NCBI RefSeq assembly: GCF_030445035.2
Contig: NC_080685.1
Location: forward strand, 111,402,432-111,466,431
Direction of reading: 5' to 3'
Source of the DNA: Dasypus novemcinctus
Lineage: Eukaryota; Chordata; Mammalia; Cingulata; Dasypodidae
DNA length: 64,000 nt
Part shown: in pieces, positions 11,798-23,399 of the stretch
Numbering within the stretch: the first letter of the stretch is position 1
Layout of the letters: each line of letters opens with the position of its first letter
Notes under the pieces: generated by a model
The model's database searches: none
The model's input: the letters and a program-made list of their open reading frames with translations, nothing else
What the model was told of the DNA's origin: nothing
Program-made: the position numbers and the translations under genes

Positions 11798-12290
11798 TGT
11801 GTAGGGTCAGGCAAGACACACGTTGGGAGACCGAGACCATATACATGAGAAAAGATTGTTATTACTCGTAGGTTCCCAGGGGATGGGGTGGGGGTGTATG
11901 CCTTGAGCGTCTGGTAAGCTGAATCATCTCCAGGCCTCAGCCAGCTGGTAGGAGCACACAAACAGAGCAACAGGGACCTGTGGGAATGTGCCTTTATTGC
12001 CCAGGGGTGGAGTTAGTACATCTGCCTTGGAAGTCTTGGGTTGGTTAGTTTAAAGCAAGCCCCCTCAAAAAGGAAAAGGAACTGGGGATCTGAGGGCATT
12101 GTGATAGGTAGCTTATCATTTGGGGCCAGCTATGGGTTTTGGGTAATGCTTGTGGGTAATAGCCTCAGATGTGGATTTGCACTCTGGGGAGTCAAAGCCC
12201 CATGGGTGGAAAACTGTTAATTAACTAGGCCAAAGGTTAGTGTTGAGTGAAGTGGTTTAGCCAAAGTAAGATGGATACCAAGGCAGCACA
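11798..12290 (-). mobile_element. Solo LTR-like block (ERV1-type?)
   Basis: The block begins TGTGTAGGGTCAGGC and ends GGCAGCACA, giving TG...CA termini on the minus strand. It carries a minus-strand AATAAA (plus-strand tttatt at 11993-11998) about 190 bases from the downstream end, as expected for a U3-R-U5 layout. I see no paired LTR, no internal region and no convincing target duplication, so the call rests on termini and layout alone. Confidence 0.5.
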
Positions 12291-13066
12291 CAAAAATTTT
12301 GGATAGTTATGACACTTGGGAAATTATTAAAATACCCTTAAATTTAGAGGTACCTTTTAAATGAGATAATTTTTCATTGCATATTAGCATACATTGTCAG
12401 GAGTTATTAAACTGCTTGCCTTCAGGAAAATAAATATATTTCTGTTTCCCAGAGATGACTTTGCTTCTTTCTGAATCCTCAACAAAAGATGATCTTTTGT
12501 GTCATTATTTTTGTGATATCAGATAATCAGTTCTTATTGAACATTCCCTAAAGGAGATTACCGCATTAAATACCTTTCTTTTCTTGCAGTATTGATTGCT
12601 GAAAATCTTTTTGGTTTTTGGGGTGCTGAAGCCAATTTTTTATCTTTGCAAGTTCAATTTCTGTTCTTTCTGCCAGCTTTTAACTGTAAAAGTCAGTTGA
12701 GTTTTCATTTATAAGCCTTTATATTTTTTATCTTTCATTTCTTCTGTGGGGTTTCGCTACAGTGATTTCAACTCTCTTTATATGAAATTTCCAGAACCAT
12801 TTATTTAGTCCTGATATTACAGTTGCTTATAGAAAGTAATCAGTCAGCTGTCCCTAAACCAGATCTTTTAAAAAAGGATATGGCAAGGTCTTTTTAATGT
12901 AATTTCTTGTTATCGTTTCATTCACCCTGCTAAAAACATGGGTGTTTTCACTCCCCCAGCTTTGTCCACACATCTCTATCTTCTGAAGTTTGCCAGACCT
13001 CAAATTTAGCAGCCCTTCCCTCCATTCCTTCAAAGCCTAAATCAAATCTTGTCATGTGAAGTCTTT

Positions 13067-13443
13067 TTTTTTTTTTTTTTTTTAAAGATTTATTTATTTA
13101 TTTAATTTCCCCCCCTCCCCTGGTTGTCTGTTCTTGGTGTCTATTTGCTGCGTCTTGTTTCTTTGTCCGCTTCTGTTGTCGTCAGCGGCTCGGGAAGTGT
13201 GGGCGGCGCCATTCCTGGGCAGGCTGCACTTTCTTTCACGCTGGGCGGCTTTCCTCACGGGCGCACTCCCTGCGCGTGGGGCTCCCCCACGCGGGGGACA
13301 CCCCTGCGTGGCAGGGCACTCCTTGTGCGCATCAGCACTGCGCATGGCCAGCTCCACACGGGTCAAGGAGGCCCGGGGCTTGAACCGCGGACCTCCCATG
13401 TGGTAGACGGACGCCCTAACCACTGGGCCAAAGTCCGTTTCCC
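13067..13443 (-). mobile_element. DAS-SINE (long form)
   Basis: Antisense copy with the target duplication TGAAGTCTTT at 13057-13066 and 13444-13453. The poly-T left edge and 'gatttatttatttatttaa' are the reverse of the A-rich tail. The tRNA-like head with its B box is at the right. Close in sequence to the copies at 24911 and 46504. Confidence 0.93.
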
Positions 13444-13773
13444 TGAAGTCTTTCTTGATTGATCTTATCTGATTATTTATAGTCTCATTGTCTAGTCAGT
13501 ATTCAAATATTTGGTTTAGTTTCTAGATAATTAAATATCTAAATCTTTGCAGTTAGACTCAGGGCAGCAAAATTCTAGTATAATAAAATAACTTAGATAG
13601 TTCCGTAGAACTTAATTATAGTATTATTTGACCATATTTTTTTCCTTTGTAAATATATTGCTGCTAAAAAATTAATTCCATCATTTCATTTCAAACTATC
13701 AACAAGGTTGTAGAGTCTACAAAGACAGGTGTCTTTCTGCAAGATTGTGTTAGAGGGTTCTTCAGTTTTCTTC

Positions 13774-14023
13774 TTTTTTTTTTTTTTAAGATTTATTTAC
13801 TCCCACACACACACACATGCCACTTAAACACTTGCTCTCTGCTCTCTGTCCATTCACTGCACGTTCTTCTGTGTCTGCTTGTCTCCCTTTCTTGCATCAT
13901 CTTGCTGCTCCAGCTCTCTGCGGTGTGGCCTAACTTGCCTTCAACAGGAAGCTCCAGGAATCAAACCCAGGACCTCCTGTATGGTAGGCAGGAGCCCAAT
14001 TGCTTGAACCACATCCCGTTCCC
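13774..14023 (-). mobile_element. DAS-related SINE, alternative body
   Basis: The head read on the minus strand has the same tRNA-like layout (plus-strand 'ggacctcctgtatggtaggc' then 'ttgaaccacatcccgttccc'), but the body differs from the long form and contains a CA repeat. The target duplication CAGTTTT(T)CTTC lies at 13763-13773 and from 14024. Confidence 0.75.
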
Positions 14024-15059
14024 CAGTTTTTCTTCCTAATCAGCTGTATATACATTTAGATGATTTAAAACATTAAATAGTTTTAACAACAAAAGTAGTT
14101 ATTACAACACCAGTTTTTATTTCTTAGAGGCAAGCACTTTCAAATCTTTTGGCTGTTTTTTTCCTACTTGATATTATCTTTTGCTATTTTATTGTGACAG
14201 ATGAAGATTTAACCCTCTTTCACTTTATTCCTGTTCAACACACACACATACACACACAGACACACTTCTTTCCTTCCTCCTATAACACAGTGAACCTTTA
14301 CTTTTTTCTCACATACGTTCAATACAAGTGTTTTGGCAGTATGATTATTCAGGATTTGGGCACTGGTTATCAAAGTGTGGCCTGGGAATTGCCTTTTTTA
14401 CTCTCATTTTACAATGGAGTTTCTTAGAGGCTATGTCACATGTGATATCATATTGATAACTAATGGAATGTATGCTTGTATATTTTGTTCTCTAGAATTT
14501 TCTAAGGTAAGAATACCTCAACAGATAGATTACCAAAGCAGATATGGGAATTCAGCTGTCTTCTATTGAGCCTCACATCAAAGAGATTTGCAAAACTGTG
14601 AAATAATGCAACTCTAAATGTTTGTTTTGGAAGAGTTACTTTTCATTTTTAAAAGGTTATTTATGTTAATATGTATTGGGTTTATTATGGTTATTTTTTA
14701 CAATGGACACTGAAGAACTGTTGATGACTAATTTATTTTAGAAATAGTTCCCACCACATTTTAAAATATCACTTACTAGAAATTGCTTTTAGTACTAGCG
14801 CTTAAGATTTATTAGTTTTAGTTTGAAATTGAAAAAACTTTTCCTTAATACCTTTGGTATGCTTTTATTTAGGAAATGTCCAGTATTTAATATTAGAATA
14901 CTTAAACTTTCATTAGCTTCAGTCCAGTTTCCACAATTTTTATCCCTATATTCTCAGGAGAAAGCAAACCTACATCAAGAGTTTCACCAAGTGTTTCATT
15001 TTAACAAATATTTGGCAAGCATTTGTGCTTGGGTACTGTGAGAAAAAGAAAGTATATGG

Positions 15060-15449
15060 GGAAGCGGACATGGCCCAGTGGTTAGGGCGTCCGTCTACCA
15101 CATGGGAGGTCCGTGGTTCAAACCCCAGGCCTCCTTGACCCTTGTGGAGCTGGCCCATGCGCAGTGCTGATGTGTGCAGGGAGTGCCGTGCCTCGCAGGG
15201 GTGTCCCCCACGTAGGAGAGCCCCACGCGCAAGGAGTGCCCTCTGTAAGGTAAGTGCAGCCTGCTCAGGAATGGTGCCACACACACGGAGAGCTGACACA
15301 AGATGACGCAACAGAGAGAAACACAGATTCCCGTGCCGCTGACAACAACAGAAGCGGGCAAAGAACACGTAGCAAATAGACACAGAGAACAGACAACTGG
15401 GGGTGGTAGGGGAGGGGAGAGAAATAAATAAAATAAATCTTTAAAAAAA
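15060..15449 (+). mobile_element. DAS-SINE (long form)
   Basis: Sense copy. The head has 'acatggcccagtggttaggg' (A box) and 'ggttcaaaccccaggcc' (B box), then the GC-rich body and a tail of 'aaataaataaaataaatc' plus oligo-A. A perfect 15-bp target duplication, AAAGAAAGTATATGG, lies at 15045-15059 and 15450-15464. Confidence 0.95.
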
Positions 15450-15549
15450 AAAGAAAGTATATGGAGCAGAGGTTTTGATTTAGTACTAAATTAAGCAGAA
15501 ATTTTATTTAATATGATTTTATGTAGTATTTTAGAGTTTAACAAGTGAT

Positions 15550-15710
15550 TTAATCCTAGTGATATCACTCTAAGTTAGATATTATCCCCTTTGTACAGAT
15601 GGCCAACTAAGTCTTCCAAATAGTAGCTGAACTTGCTCAACAATAAGTATAGATTAGACAGAAATTTAGGTGTTCTGACTTCTGATCTTGTGCTTTTACT
15701 GTATATAAAC
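15550..15710 (-). repeat. MIR-like relic
   Basis: 'ttagatattatcccctttgt' followed by 'cagatggccaactaagtc' resembles the core and 3' half of the ancient tRNA-derived MIR SINE in antisense. It is strongly diverged, so the call is tentative. Confidence 0.45.
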
Positions 15711-16243
15711 ACCATATTGAAACTATGCTTTGAGATATTTTGGAGGTTTCAACAGTTCATAGCATAGGGCATTATCCATCATAAATTCTCCATGGTTAAC
15801 CGAAATCACTAGAAGAAATAGGTAAGAATTCTCATTCTGATTATTAAAGATGTAAACTATGTGAGAGCTTGGCCTCATTTGAATATACGTTTTTGGCTAA
15901 AAGGGAATTTTTCTTGTTTCAGACCATTAAAGCCTTCAAACAGTGTTGTTTTGCTAATCTCCAGGACTAAAATCTCTGACAATAATGGTGCAAATACATT
16001 CAGAACATGCAGCCTAAAGTCATTGATAATGTTACATGTAGGCAAGAGATTCATTTCTTAGTATGATATTGCAAGTGTCCCATGGTATCAGGACTTCAAC
16101 AGTGTACCTGGTATTGATTCAGAGAGCAAACTGGAAAACAATGCTAGCACAGAGAACTTACACCTGCTGTGAGTCTAAGTTAATTGTCTGCTGTTAATTT
16201 CTTTATTAATTTTTAATTTTTTCTCTTCCTCTCTCCCTCATAG

Positions 16244-16353
16244 GTTTGTAAAAGAATGGACTTGGTTTGCCAGAGAATGTTGAATCAGGGATTTCTGAAA
16301 GTTGAAAGATACCACAATCTATGTCAGAAACAAGTTAAAGCACAACTCCCAAG
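16244..16353 (+). CDS. FBXO28: FBXO28 coding exon 2 (end of F-box)
   Basis: A 110-bp exon between a tag|GTTTGT acceptor and an AAG|gtatgt donor. It encodes residues 90-126, from 'VCKRMDLVCQRMLNQGF' to 'QVKAQLP', plus the first two bases of an Arg codon. It completes the F-box (about residues 61-109), whose role is to dock on SKP1 and so link substrate to CUL1-RBX1. The exon starts in phase 0 and ends with two bases of a codon. Sequence past the donor stays open for a while but is intronic: the next exon restores the frame exactly. Confidence 0.92.
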
Positions 16354-16439
16354 GTATGTCATGGTTAGCAATTACAGTTATTTACAGTTGGGAGTTTTGT
16401 TTGTTTGCTTCTTGATTTCTTTATGTTTTTATTTGTTTC

Positions 16440-16740
16440 TTGATTTCTTTACACCCACAATGGCTAAAATGAAAGAGATAAAGAAAAACAAATTTTGGAC
16501 AGGATTTGGAAAAATTGGAACCTTCATATATTATTGATTATAAAATGGTATAATCACCATGAAAAACAGTCTGACAGTTCCTCAGAAAGTTAACATAGAA
16601 TTACCATATCACCTAGCAATGTCATTACTAGGTATGACTCCAAGAGAAGTGAAAGCACATGTCAGCACAAAAACTTGTATGTGAACATTCATAGCAGCAT
16701 TATTTATAATAGGTAAGAGGTGAAAACAGTCCACATGTTC
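16440..16740 (+). mobile_element. LINE-1 ORF2-end fragment (sense)
   Basis: 'aaccttcatatattattgat' and 'gcaatgtcattactaggtat' followed by 'gtgaacattcatagcagcat' are typical of the L1 ORF2 3' end in sense orientation. The fragment begins only about 90 bp downstream of exon 2. Confidence 0.7.
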
Positions 16741-16825
16741 ACATTTTGCCTCTGTGTTCATGGGTAATTCTTTTATTGATGTATTTTCTTAATACAGATT
16801 AAAAAAATTAAAATACTAGTTTTTT

Positions 16826-17159
16826 AAAAACATTTATTTGCTTTTTAATCCCCCCACCCATCCCCCACTAGCTCTCTCATCTGTCTGCTCATTGTTTGCT
16901 TACCTTTTCTAGGAGGCGCTGGGAGCAGAACCCAAGACCTCCCACATAGGAGGCTATGCCCAGCAGCTTGAGCCACAGCCGCTCCGCGCAGGCTGCAGGG
17001 TCTGCTGGCTTGTGGCATCTGCTTGTTTAGCATCTGCTTATTGCAGCAGGTGCAGCATCTGCTCATCTTCTTTAGGAAGCACCTGGACCCAAACCCAGGA
17101 CCCCTCCCCCCCCCCCATGTGGTAGGCAGGCCCAACTGGTTGAGCCACATCCACTTCCC
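16826..17159 (-). mobile_element. DAS-related SINE, alternative body
   Basis: The right end reads 'catgtggtaggcaggcccaa' then 'ttgagccacatccacttccc', the reverse of a tRNA-like SINE head. A second head-like block (plus-strand 'gacctcccacataggaggct') lies near 16937, which suggests a composite or dimeric copy. CTAGTTTTTT-type duplications flank it at 16816 and 17162. Confidence 0.65.
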
Positions 17160-17380
17160 TGCTAGTTTTTTTTTCCTTAATAAAATTTTCTTCAACTATT
17201 TTATTAAGGAAAAGTAGTCCTTGACATGAATTTCTTGGTATAGTGATTCATTCATCATTAGATTATGACCCAACTGTAGATTTCTAAATTAACACATAAA
17301 AGACTATTTCATTAAGACATTTTGATGGTTTAACATTTTAGTTCACAGTACGTCTTTAATGGCCACCTCTTTAATTGTAG

Positions 17381-17519
17381 GAGAGAGTCAGAAAGAAGAA
17401 ACCATTCATTAGCTCGTCATGCAGATATCCTTGCTGCTGTTGAAACAAGACTATCATTGTTAAATATGACTTTCATGAAGTACGTGGATTCTAATCTCTG
17501 TTGCTTCATCCCAGGAAAG
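17381..17519 (+). CDS. FBXO28: FBXO28 coding exon 3
   Basis: A 139-bp exon between 'ttaattgtag' and AAG|gtaagc. It completes the split Arg codon (residue 126) and encodes up to Lys172, from 'RRESERRNHSLARHADILAA' through 'FMKYVDSNLCCFIPGK'. The segment just after the F-box is charged and then helical ('ILAAVETRLSLLNMTFMKYV'). No catalytic motif is expected, since F-box proteins are adaptors. It ends in phase 0 and is followed by a 19.9-kb intron. Confidence 0.92.
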
Positions 17520-18679
17520 GTAAGCTAGAATTACCTGTTTAGAATATCTGGATTGTACTATGTAAATATTAAAATATTATAAAGTTATAAAGTGGTTGCT
17601 GAAATGCCAGAATTGTTCCTCCTCCTCTGAATGAGTTTCTATGAATGGATTTGCTTGCCTTCTGTATAGTTATCAATTAAGTATTGATCTTTATATTTAA
17701 AATTATCATTATGGACTATGCATCAGAAGCCCTAATTTTCTTTATAGAAGGAAAACTTTGAGCATTCTTTGCTAAGATGGCAGAGAGAGTAATAAACAAG
17801 ATATGTGCTATCCATACCTTCAATATTTTTATTACTTTTGGGAGTGGAGGGTGGGAGAGAAACTGGTTTGTTTTTTTTTATTTGAGAAATGTTTTATAAA
17901 GGCAACAAAAAATTTGAGATATGAACACATAATAAATGGATTTATTGCAATATACTCAGAGCTAATTAACTGTTGTTTCACATAGAAATAAGTATATTGT
18001 GGCCTGCTCACTATTTCTAAATTAATAGTCTATGCCTTGCTTCTTGAATTGAGTATAAATTCAGATGAAATATGTCTATATTGTTTCATATATAGAGGGG
18101 GTAGAGATGAAATTAAACGTCATTTGCTCCTTAGTTGGTCCTGGCAAAGGTTCCCTTAAAACATGGTTGGAACTAATTAATATTTATCCTGTAGTTATTT
18201 CCATAGATGATTAAAACTGGCAAGATTTTCTATGTACTTTATCCATTTTCAACTTCCTATAATGCTGAGTTTTGAGGGAAATACTGTTTGTTATTTTATT
18301 TGAAATTTTCCTTGGTATGTCTCACTTTTCTCATATTAGCTATAAATGCTTTTGTAACTAACTATACAAGAGTGACCAATTAGAAACCCTAGCTTCAGAT
18401 TCTTAAGCCAGATTTTATCCAAATCTGAATTATAAGCCTAACTCTTCAGTATTCCTGAGAAGCTCATTGTTTTTGTATAGGTTGCCTCTATAGCAATCAT
18501 AGTTTTTATTGTATTTCACATTGTTAAGAGTATGAATATTTTAAAAATACCTTAACAATTTTCATGACCTCAGAAGCTGTTCAGTCATTAGCTAAAAGAA
18601 AGATTAGTTAATACCAACTATATACATAGATATAAGTATAGATACAGGTGTCCATAAGCCACAACTATGGTTTGAAAAC

Positions 18680-18812
18680 AGAGTTTTATGAATAAAGTTT
18701 TATTGGAACACAGTCACACCCATTCTTTTTAGAAATTGTCTATGGCAGCTTTCACACTGCAACAGCAGAATTCAACAATTTGTGAATTTGTTGTCTGGTC
18801 TTTACAGAAAAA
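18680..18812. repeat. Old DNA-transposon relic (MER5/hAT-like)
   Basis: 'ataaagttttattggaacac' followed later by 'ctttacagaaaaagttgtta' resembles a widespread non-autonomous hAT-type element of placental mammals. Assignment is from memory of the consensus. Terminal inverted repeats are not clear. Confidence 0.45.
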
Positions 18813-18908
18813 GTTGTTAGTCTTTGTTCTGATTGATCAGGACCACATGATTCAAACGATGATCTTTGCTCTCTAAGGTTAAATTCAGTTGAGTCCTGTT
18901 GGTATTTT

Positions 18909-19346
18909 TTTGTTTTATAAGATTTCTTTTATTTATTTCTCTCCCCTTCCCACCCACCCCCCCCCCCCCCCCCCCGCCCCAGTTGTCTGTTCTCTGTGTC
19001 CATTTGCTGCGTGTTCTTCTTTTTGCCTGCTTCTGTCCTTGTCAGCAGCACCGGGAATCTGTGTTTCTTTTCGTTGCGTCATCTTGTTGTGTCAGCTCTC
19101 CGTGTGCGGTGCCATTCCTGGGCAGGCTTCACTGTCTTTCTCACTGGGCAGCTCTCCTTCCGGGGCACACTCCTTGCGCGTGGGGCTCCCCTATGCAGGT
19201 GACACCCCTGCATGGCAGGGCACTCCTTGCACGCATCAGCATTGCGCATGGGCCAGCTCCACACGGGTCAAGGAGGCTTGGGGTTTGAACCGCAGACCTC
19301 CCATGTGGTAGACGGACGCCCTAACCACTGGGCCGAGTCCGCTTTC
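18909..19346 (-). mobile_element. DAS-SINE (long form)
   Basis: Antisense copy with a long C-run at about 18957-18976 next to the former A-rich tail, and a normal tRNA-like head at the right. The target duplication CCTGTTGGT lies at 18895-18903 and 19347-19355. Confidence 0.92.
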
Positions 19347-19619
19347 CCTGTTGGTTTTTTTGGAAAGGACTTGACTTTTCACTTTAAATTCTCATATCAA
19401 AATAAAAGAACAAAACTGAAGTGACAGCATCAGAAAGCGTTTTACACTTTTAAGATGCATTACATCCCCTTGGCTATTTGCTCTGGACAGCTCTTTAACT
19501 GAAGCCTTTACCATTCAGACAGTAAATGAGCAGTTGGATAGGAGTTTTGTACCTAACTTTAACTTACAATGTGAATATCTACCTATCCCTTTCTCTTGTT
19601 ACTGCCGTTGTCTTACATT

Positions 19620-19770
19620 TTGAAGTACTTTCTAATACTCAACGTACTCACATAAATGATCTCATTTGCTTTCCATCACAGGCTTGTAAGATAGATGGTA
19701 TTAGCTGTCCTTATTTTACTGATATGAAAATTGAGTCCTAGAGAACATAAGTGATTTGACAAGAGCTACA
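19620..19770 (-). repeat. MIR-like relic
   Basis: 'gatctcatttgctttccatc' and 'attttactgatatgaaaatt' are diverged versions of MIR sequence in antisense, with the 'gatgaggaaactgag'-type block altered. Non-coding. Confidence 0.5.
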
Positions 19771-20849
19771 CTTGAGTTTTCTAAATTTGGTGTTGTCTTC
19801 AGTTACATTATTGTTTTCTTCCATTTTGCCTTGATAGTATGCATTTCTTCACAAGAACTACCTTAATTTCTTTTTTCTCCTGCAAACTTCAATCTTGATT
19901 AAAAGTAAACAGCCAAGAAAATAAAAATATTTTTGTTTTTAGTTATACTTAATTCACCTTAGATTATTTTGTTTCTTTAAAATGCCATTTTTGTTGCTGA
20001 TATCTTGCCTAAAACTATACTCTATCCACTCAGAATATTACTGTTTTATTTATTGAGAGTCGATTGTATACTCATGCTCCTTGAACACATAATACTTCCC
20101 TGTACCTTTCCTATGTACAAGGATATTGTAGAGCACAACTGCCATTCCAACTTGTAACTGCCTATCTGTGGACTATTATGTAAGAGAGAAACCTCTGTTT
20201 TTTTTAATCTACTATTTAGAAAACAAACCCCCCCCCAAAAGAAAGCCGTCTTTTAACTCTTAAAAAATACAAGAAGTGGTGCAAGAAAAGAAAACGTATA
20301 TACAAATAGCTCATGTGTGAATAATGTTTGTGTAATCATAATAATGTAAAATTGAGCAAGGATCTGATTTAAAAACCATCATATAACGATATTGGGAGGC
20401 AAGACGGGTGTGTTATATGTTGGTGTGGGAGCAGAAAGGAAAGACCTAAATTCTCATTTTCCATTGTAGGAAAACAGAAAATCAGCAAATAGCAGTATAA
20501 ATGTGTAATTAGAACTATAAAGGTAAAATTTGAAAGAAATTTCTAAAAAAAAAAATAGAAAGTGATTGTCTCTGGGACAGTCTGAATGAAAGGTTGGGAG
20601 GTGGACAGCCATTTTTCATATCAGGTGTTATAAAGCCATTAAATTCTTATGTTCATGTATAATTAGGAGAGAAAAATGTTAAAAAATATATATATATATA
20701 CTGCACAGGAACCCGAAAAAAATAAAGCACATTATGCTTTTAAAAAAAAAATGCGCTTATAAAATTATATAAAATTCATTCTCTATTGACTGATGCATAA
20801 GTCTAACCTTAATAAGGTTTGCTTTGATAGATTAAATAAGATAAGAGAG

Positions 20850-21454
20850 AGTATTAGTTAGCCAAAGGGGTGCTGATGCAAAGTACTAGAAATCTGATGG
20901 CTTTTATAAAGGGTATTTATTTGGGGTAGAAGCTTACAGTTACAAGGTCCTAAAGAGTGAGTCACCTCAAGGCTGCTTTTTCACCAAAGTCAGCTACCAT
21001 ATGTGGAAGCAAGATGGCAAGTGATCTCTGCCTGGGTTCATTTGTCCTTCCTCTTCAGGATCTGTGGGCCCAGCTTCCTCAGATCTCAACTGTAGGCTGG
21101 CAGAGGGCTTGTCTGTCAGGGTTCCTCAATTACTCAGCAGCTCTGTTATCTTCAGCTGCAAACTATCAGGTGAATGGCTCTTCTCTGCCAGGGCTTTAAC
21201 TGTTTGTCTCCTCTGACATCTATGGAATTCTCTTTCTACCATGTGTCTTCTTGAGTGAGTGTCCATTTGTATAGCTCACCAAGGGGCTGGGAACTTAACA
21301 CTGATTGAATCAAAGCCCTAATCTTAACAGGTAATTTAACCCGGTCATGTCAGCTGAATCTAATGCATTCAAAGGGTATCACACCCAGAGGAACAGATTA
21401 GTTTAAAAACATAATCTCTCTTTTGGGAATTCATAAATAATCTCAAACTGCCAC
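20850..21454 (-). mobile_element. Solo MaLR/ERVL-like LTR
   Basis: It is clearly related to both LTRs of the 33194-35724 element: it begins '(a)gtattagttagccaaagg', shares 'ggtgctgatgcaaagtac' and ends 'ctcaaactgccaca'. The 5-bp direct repeat GAGAG at 20845-20849 and 21455-21459 fits the target size of class III (ERVL/MaLR) elements. No internal region adjoins it, so it is a solo LTR left by recombination. Confidence 0.75.
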
Positions 21455-21725
21455 AGAGAGATTCTCTGAGGATTAAATTATATTCATTGTATTATTTATT
21501 ACTGTGCCAATTTATGCATAGCATGATACAGTGAACTGTGTGTATTAGAAACATGGTGGTTTATTATATTTGGTTACACCATATTTTTTTTAAGTAAGCA
21601 GAAATTCTATTTCCAAACTCTTCAAAGAATATTATAAACACAAAGGGTTTAAAAAGTATCCCAAATCAAACTGAAGGCACTTCATCAAAATAAAACACTG
21701 TGCCATTTATTAAGAATTTTTTGAG

Positions 21726-22136
21726 GGAAGCAGACTTGGCCCAGTGGATAGGGCGTCCGTCTACCACATGGGAGATCCGCGATTCAAACCACGGGCCTCC
21801 TTAACCCGTGTGGAGCTGGCCCATGTGCAGTGCCCATGCGTAGTGCTGATGCGCGCAAGGAGTGCCATGCCACACGGGTGCCCCCCCACGCAAGGAGTGC
21901 GCCCTGTTAGGAGAGCCGCCCAGCGCAAAAGAAATTTCAGCTTGCCCAGGAATGGCGCCACACACACGGAGAACTGACACAGCAAGATGACATAACAAAA
22001 AAGAGATTCCCATGCCGCTGACAACAACAGAAGCGGACAAAGAACACGCAGCATATGGACACAGAGAACAGACAACCAGGGCAGGGGGGTGGGGAAGGGG
22101 AGAGAAATAAATAAAACAAATCTTCACACAAAAAAA
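21726..22136 (+). mobile_element. DAS-SINE (long form)
   Basis: Sense copy with the tRNA-like head, GC-rich body and an 'aaataaataaaacaaatc' tail. It is flanked by near-identical AATT(C)TTTTTGAG direct repeats ending at 21725 and starting at about 22137. Confidence 0.92.
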
Positions 22137-23399
22137 ATTCTTTTTGAGATCATATTTTTCATATTACTTTGTTTTTTAACCATTTGAATGTTCTGTAGCT
22201 CACATTTTAAACACTTTTTAAAGACATGAAATAATGTATTTTTTAAAGCACAACCACAGAATGGAGGACCTTAAGAAGCAGTGATCAAATCTGCTTCATA
22301 CATATGATGGGACAATCTCATACATAAGACAATCATTCCCAAAAAAGTTTGCTAGTTGTTGCTAGCAAATTAATGTTTACAGGTAAAACAAGGAAGCGTG
22401 GTTAATAATCCAGTTGTCAAATGTCAATAAATAAAGGAAAAGTCCTTGAAAGCTATGGAAAGATCTTTTCTAAATTATGATTAAAACAATTTAAACAATT
22501 ATAATATATTCCAGAACCTAGCCATCAGTACGCTTTTACGATTATTCATAGTTTTAGAATTTTATTAAGGGAAAGAGGTTTTAGCCTCCTGTAAAGGAAT
22601 AGAAAAGAACCTTCCTTTCATTAACTATAATGGTTTCAGTGTTATTTAGCTTGGGTGTAATTTCCCCTAGGTTTATAGGATACCAATTAAATAAATTAAC
22701 GTATGTATTAAATCTTTTAAGATGATGAAAATTCTAAGTTCATATTTAATGAAATTAAGTTAAAGGAACTGTAGATCTGCCCTCTCTTAAATGGATAAAG
22801 TAAATTTCCTTGGTTACTAATTGTAATAAGCTTATTTTAAGGTAAAGTAACCAGTTTATGTGGTTATGGTTAATTACAAGGAGTTTGTAAAAGCGTCTTC
22901 TAAACTGAAGCATTTATTATAAATGGCTAATTCCAGGAAGCCATTATTAATTAGAAACCTAAATTGATATTAATAACAAAAAGTAACTCCATAACAGGCT
23001 GTCAGAGGCCACCTCAATCTGTATATTAAAGTGGTGGTAAGGAAAGATAACCTTGATTCCATTGGGAATCTTAGATTTTCATAAAATAATTGAGAAAGTA
23101 ATTTTTCCTATACTGCTAAAGTAAAATACCTGTTAATTATCATGATACAGGTGTAGAAGTAAAAAGCAAAGTACTAGAAAGTTAAGTCCATTTGATATGT
23201 TATAAACTGCATTGGAAGTGTTTAGAAAGTGTCTAAAAATCAAGAGATAAACTTCAATATTACCATGCTCTCTTGTGCATTCAAACCAAGCTCAGATACC
23301 TTGCATGGTACCTCTCCATTTGAGTTATTGGCTGCTATGTCTAGGTTGGTCACTAACCCCTAAAACAAGGAAGGTATCTACTACATCTCTGGTTACACT

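Larger units (their letters stand above)
3488..16243 (+). other. FBXO28: FBXO28 intron 1 (12.8 kb)
   Basis: The intron runs from the gtgagg donor to a 'ctctctccctcatag' acceptor with a good pyrimidine tract. From about 3870 to 7480 it is AT-rich sequence in which I recognise no repeat or exon. The remainder is mostly LINE-1, DAS-SINE and LTR sequence annotated separately. The stretches 12291-13056, 14024-15044 and 15465-16243 are non-coding and largely unassigned, apart from a MIR-like relic near 15550-15710. Confidence 0.85.

Noticed and set aside
15060-15180. tRNA-like sequences with A and B boxes
   Set aside because: These are SINE heads. They lack a complete cloverleaf, are followed by a SINE body and tail, and are bounded by target-site duplications.
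16256-16537. 93-codon frame running through exon 2 past its donor
   Set aside because: Only 16244-16353 is exonic. The remainder is read-through into the intron and a LINE-1 fragment.
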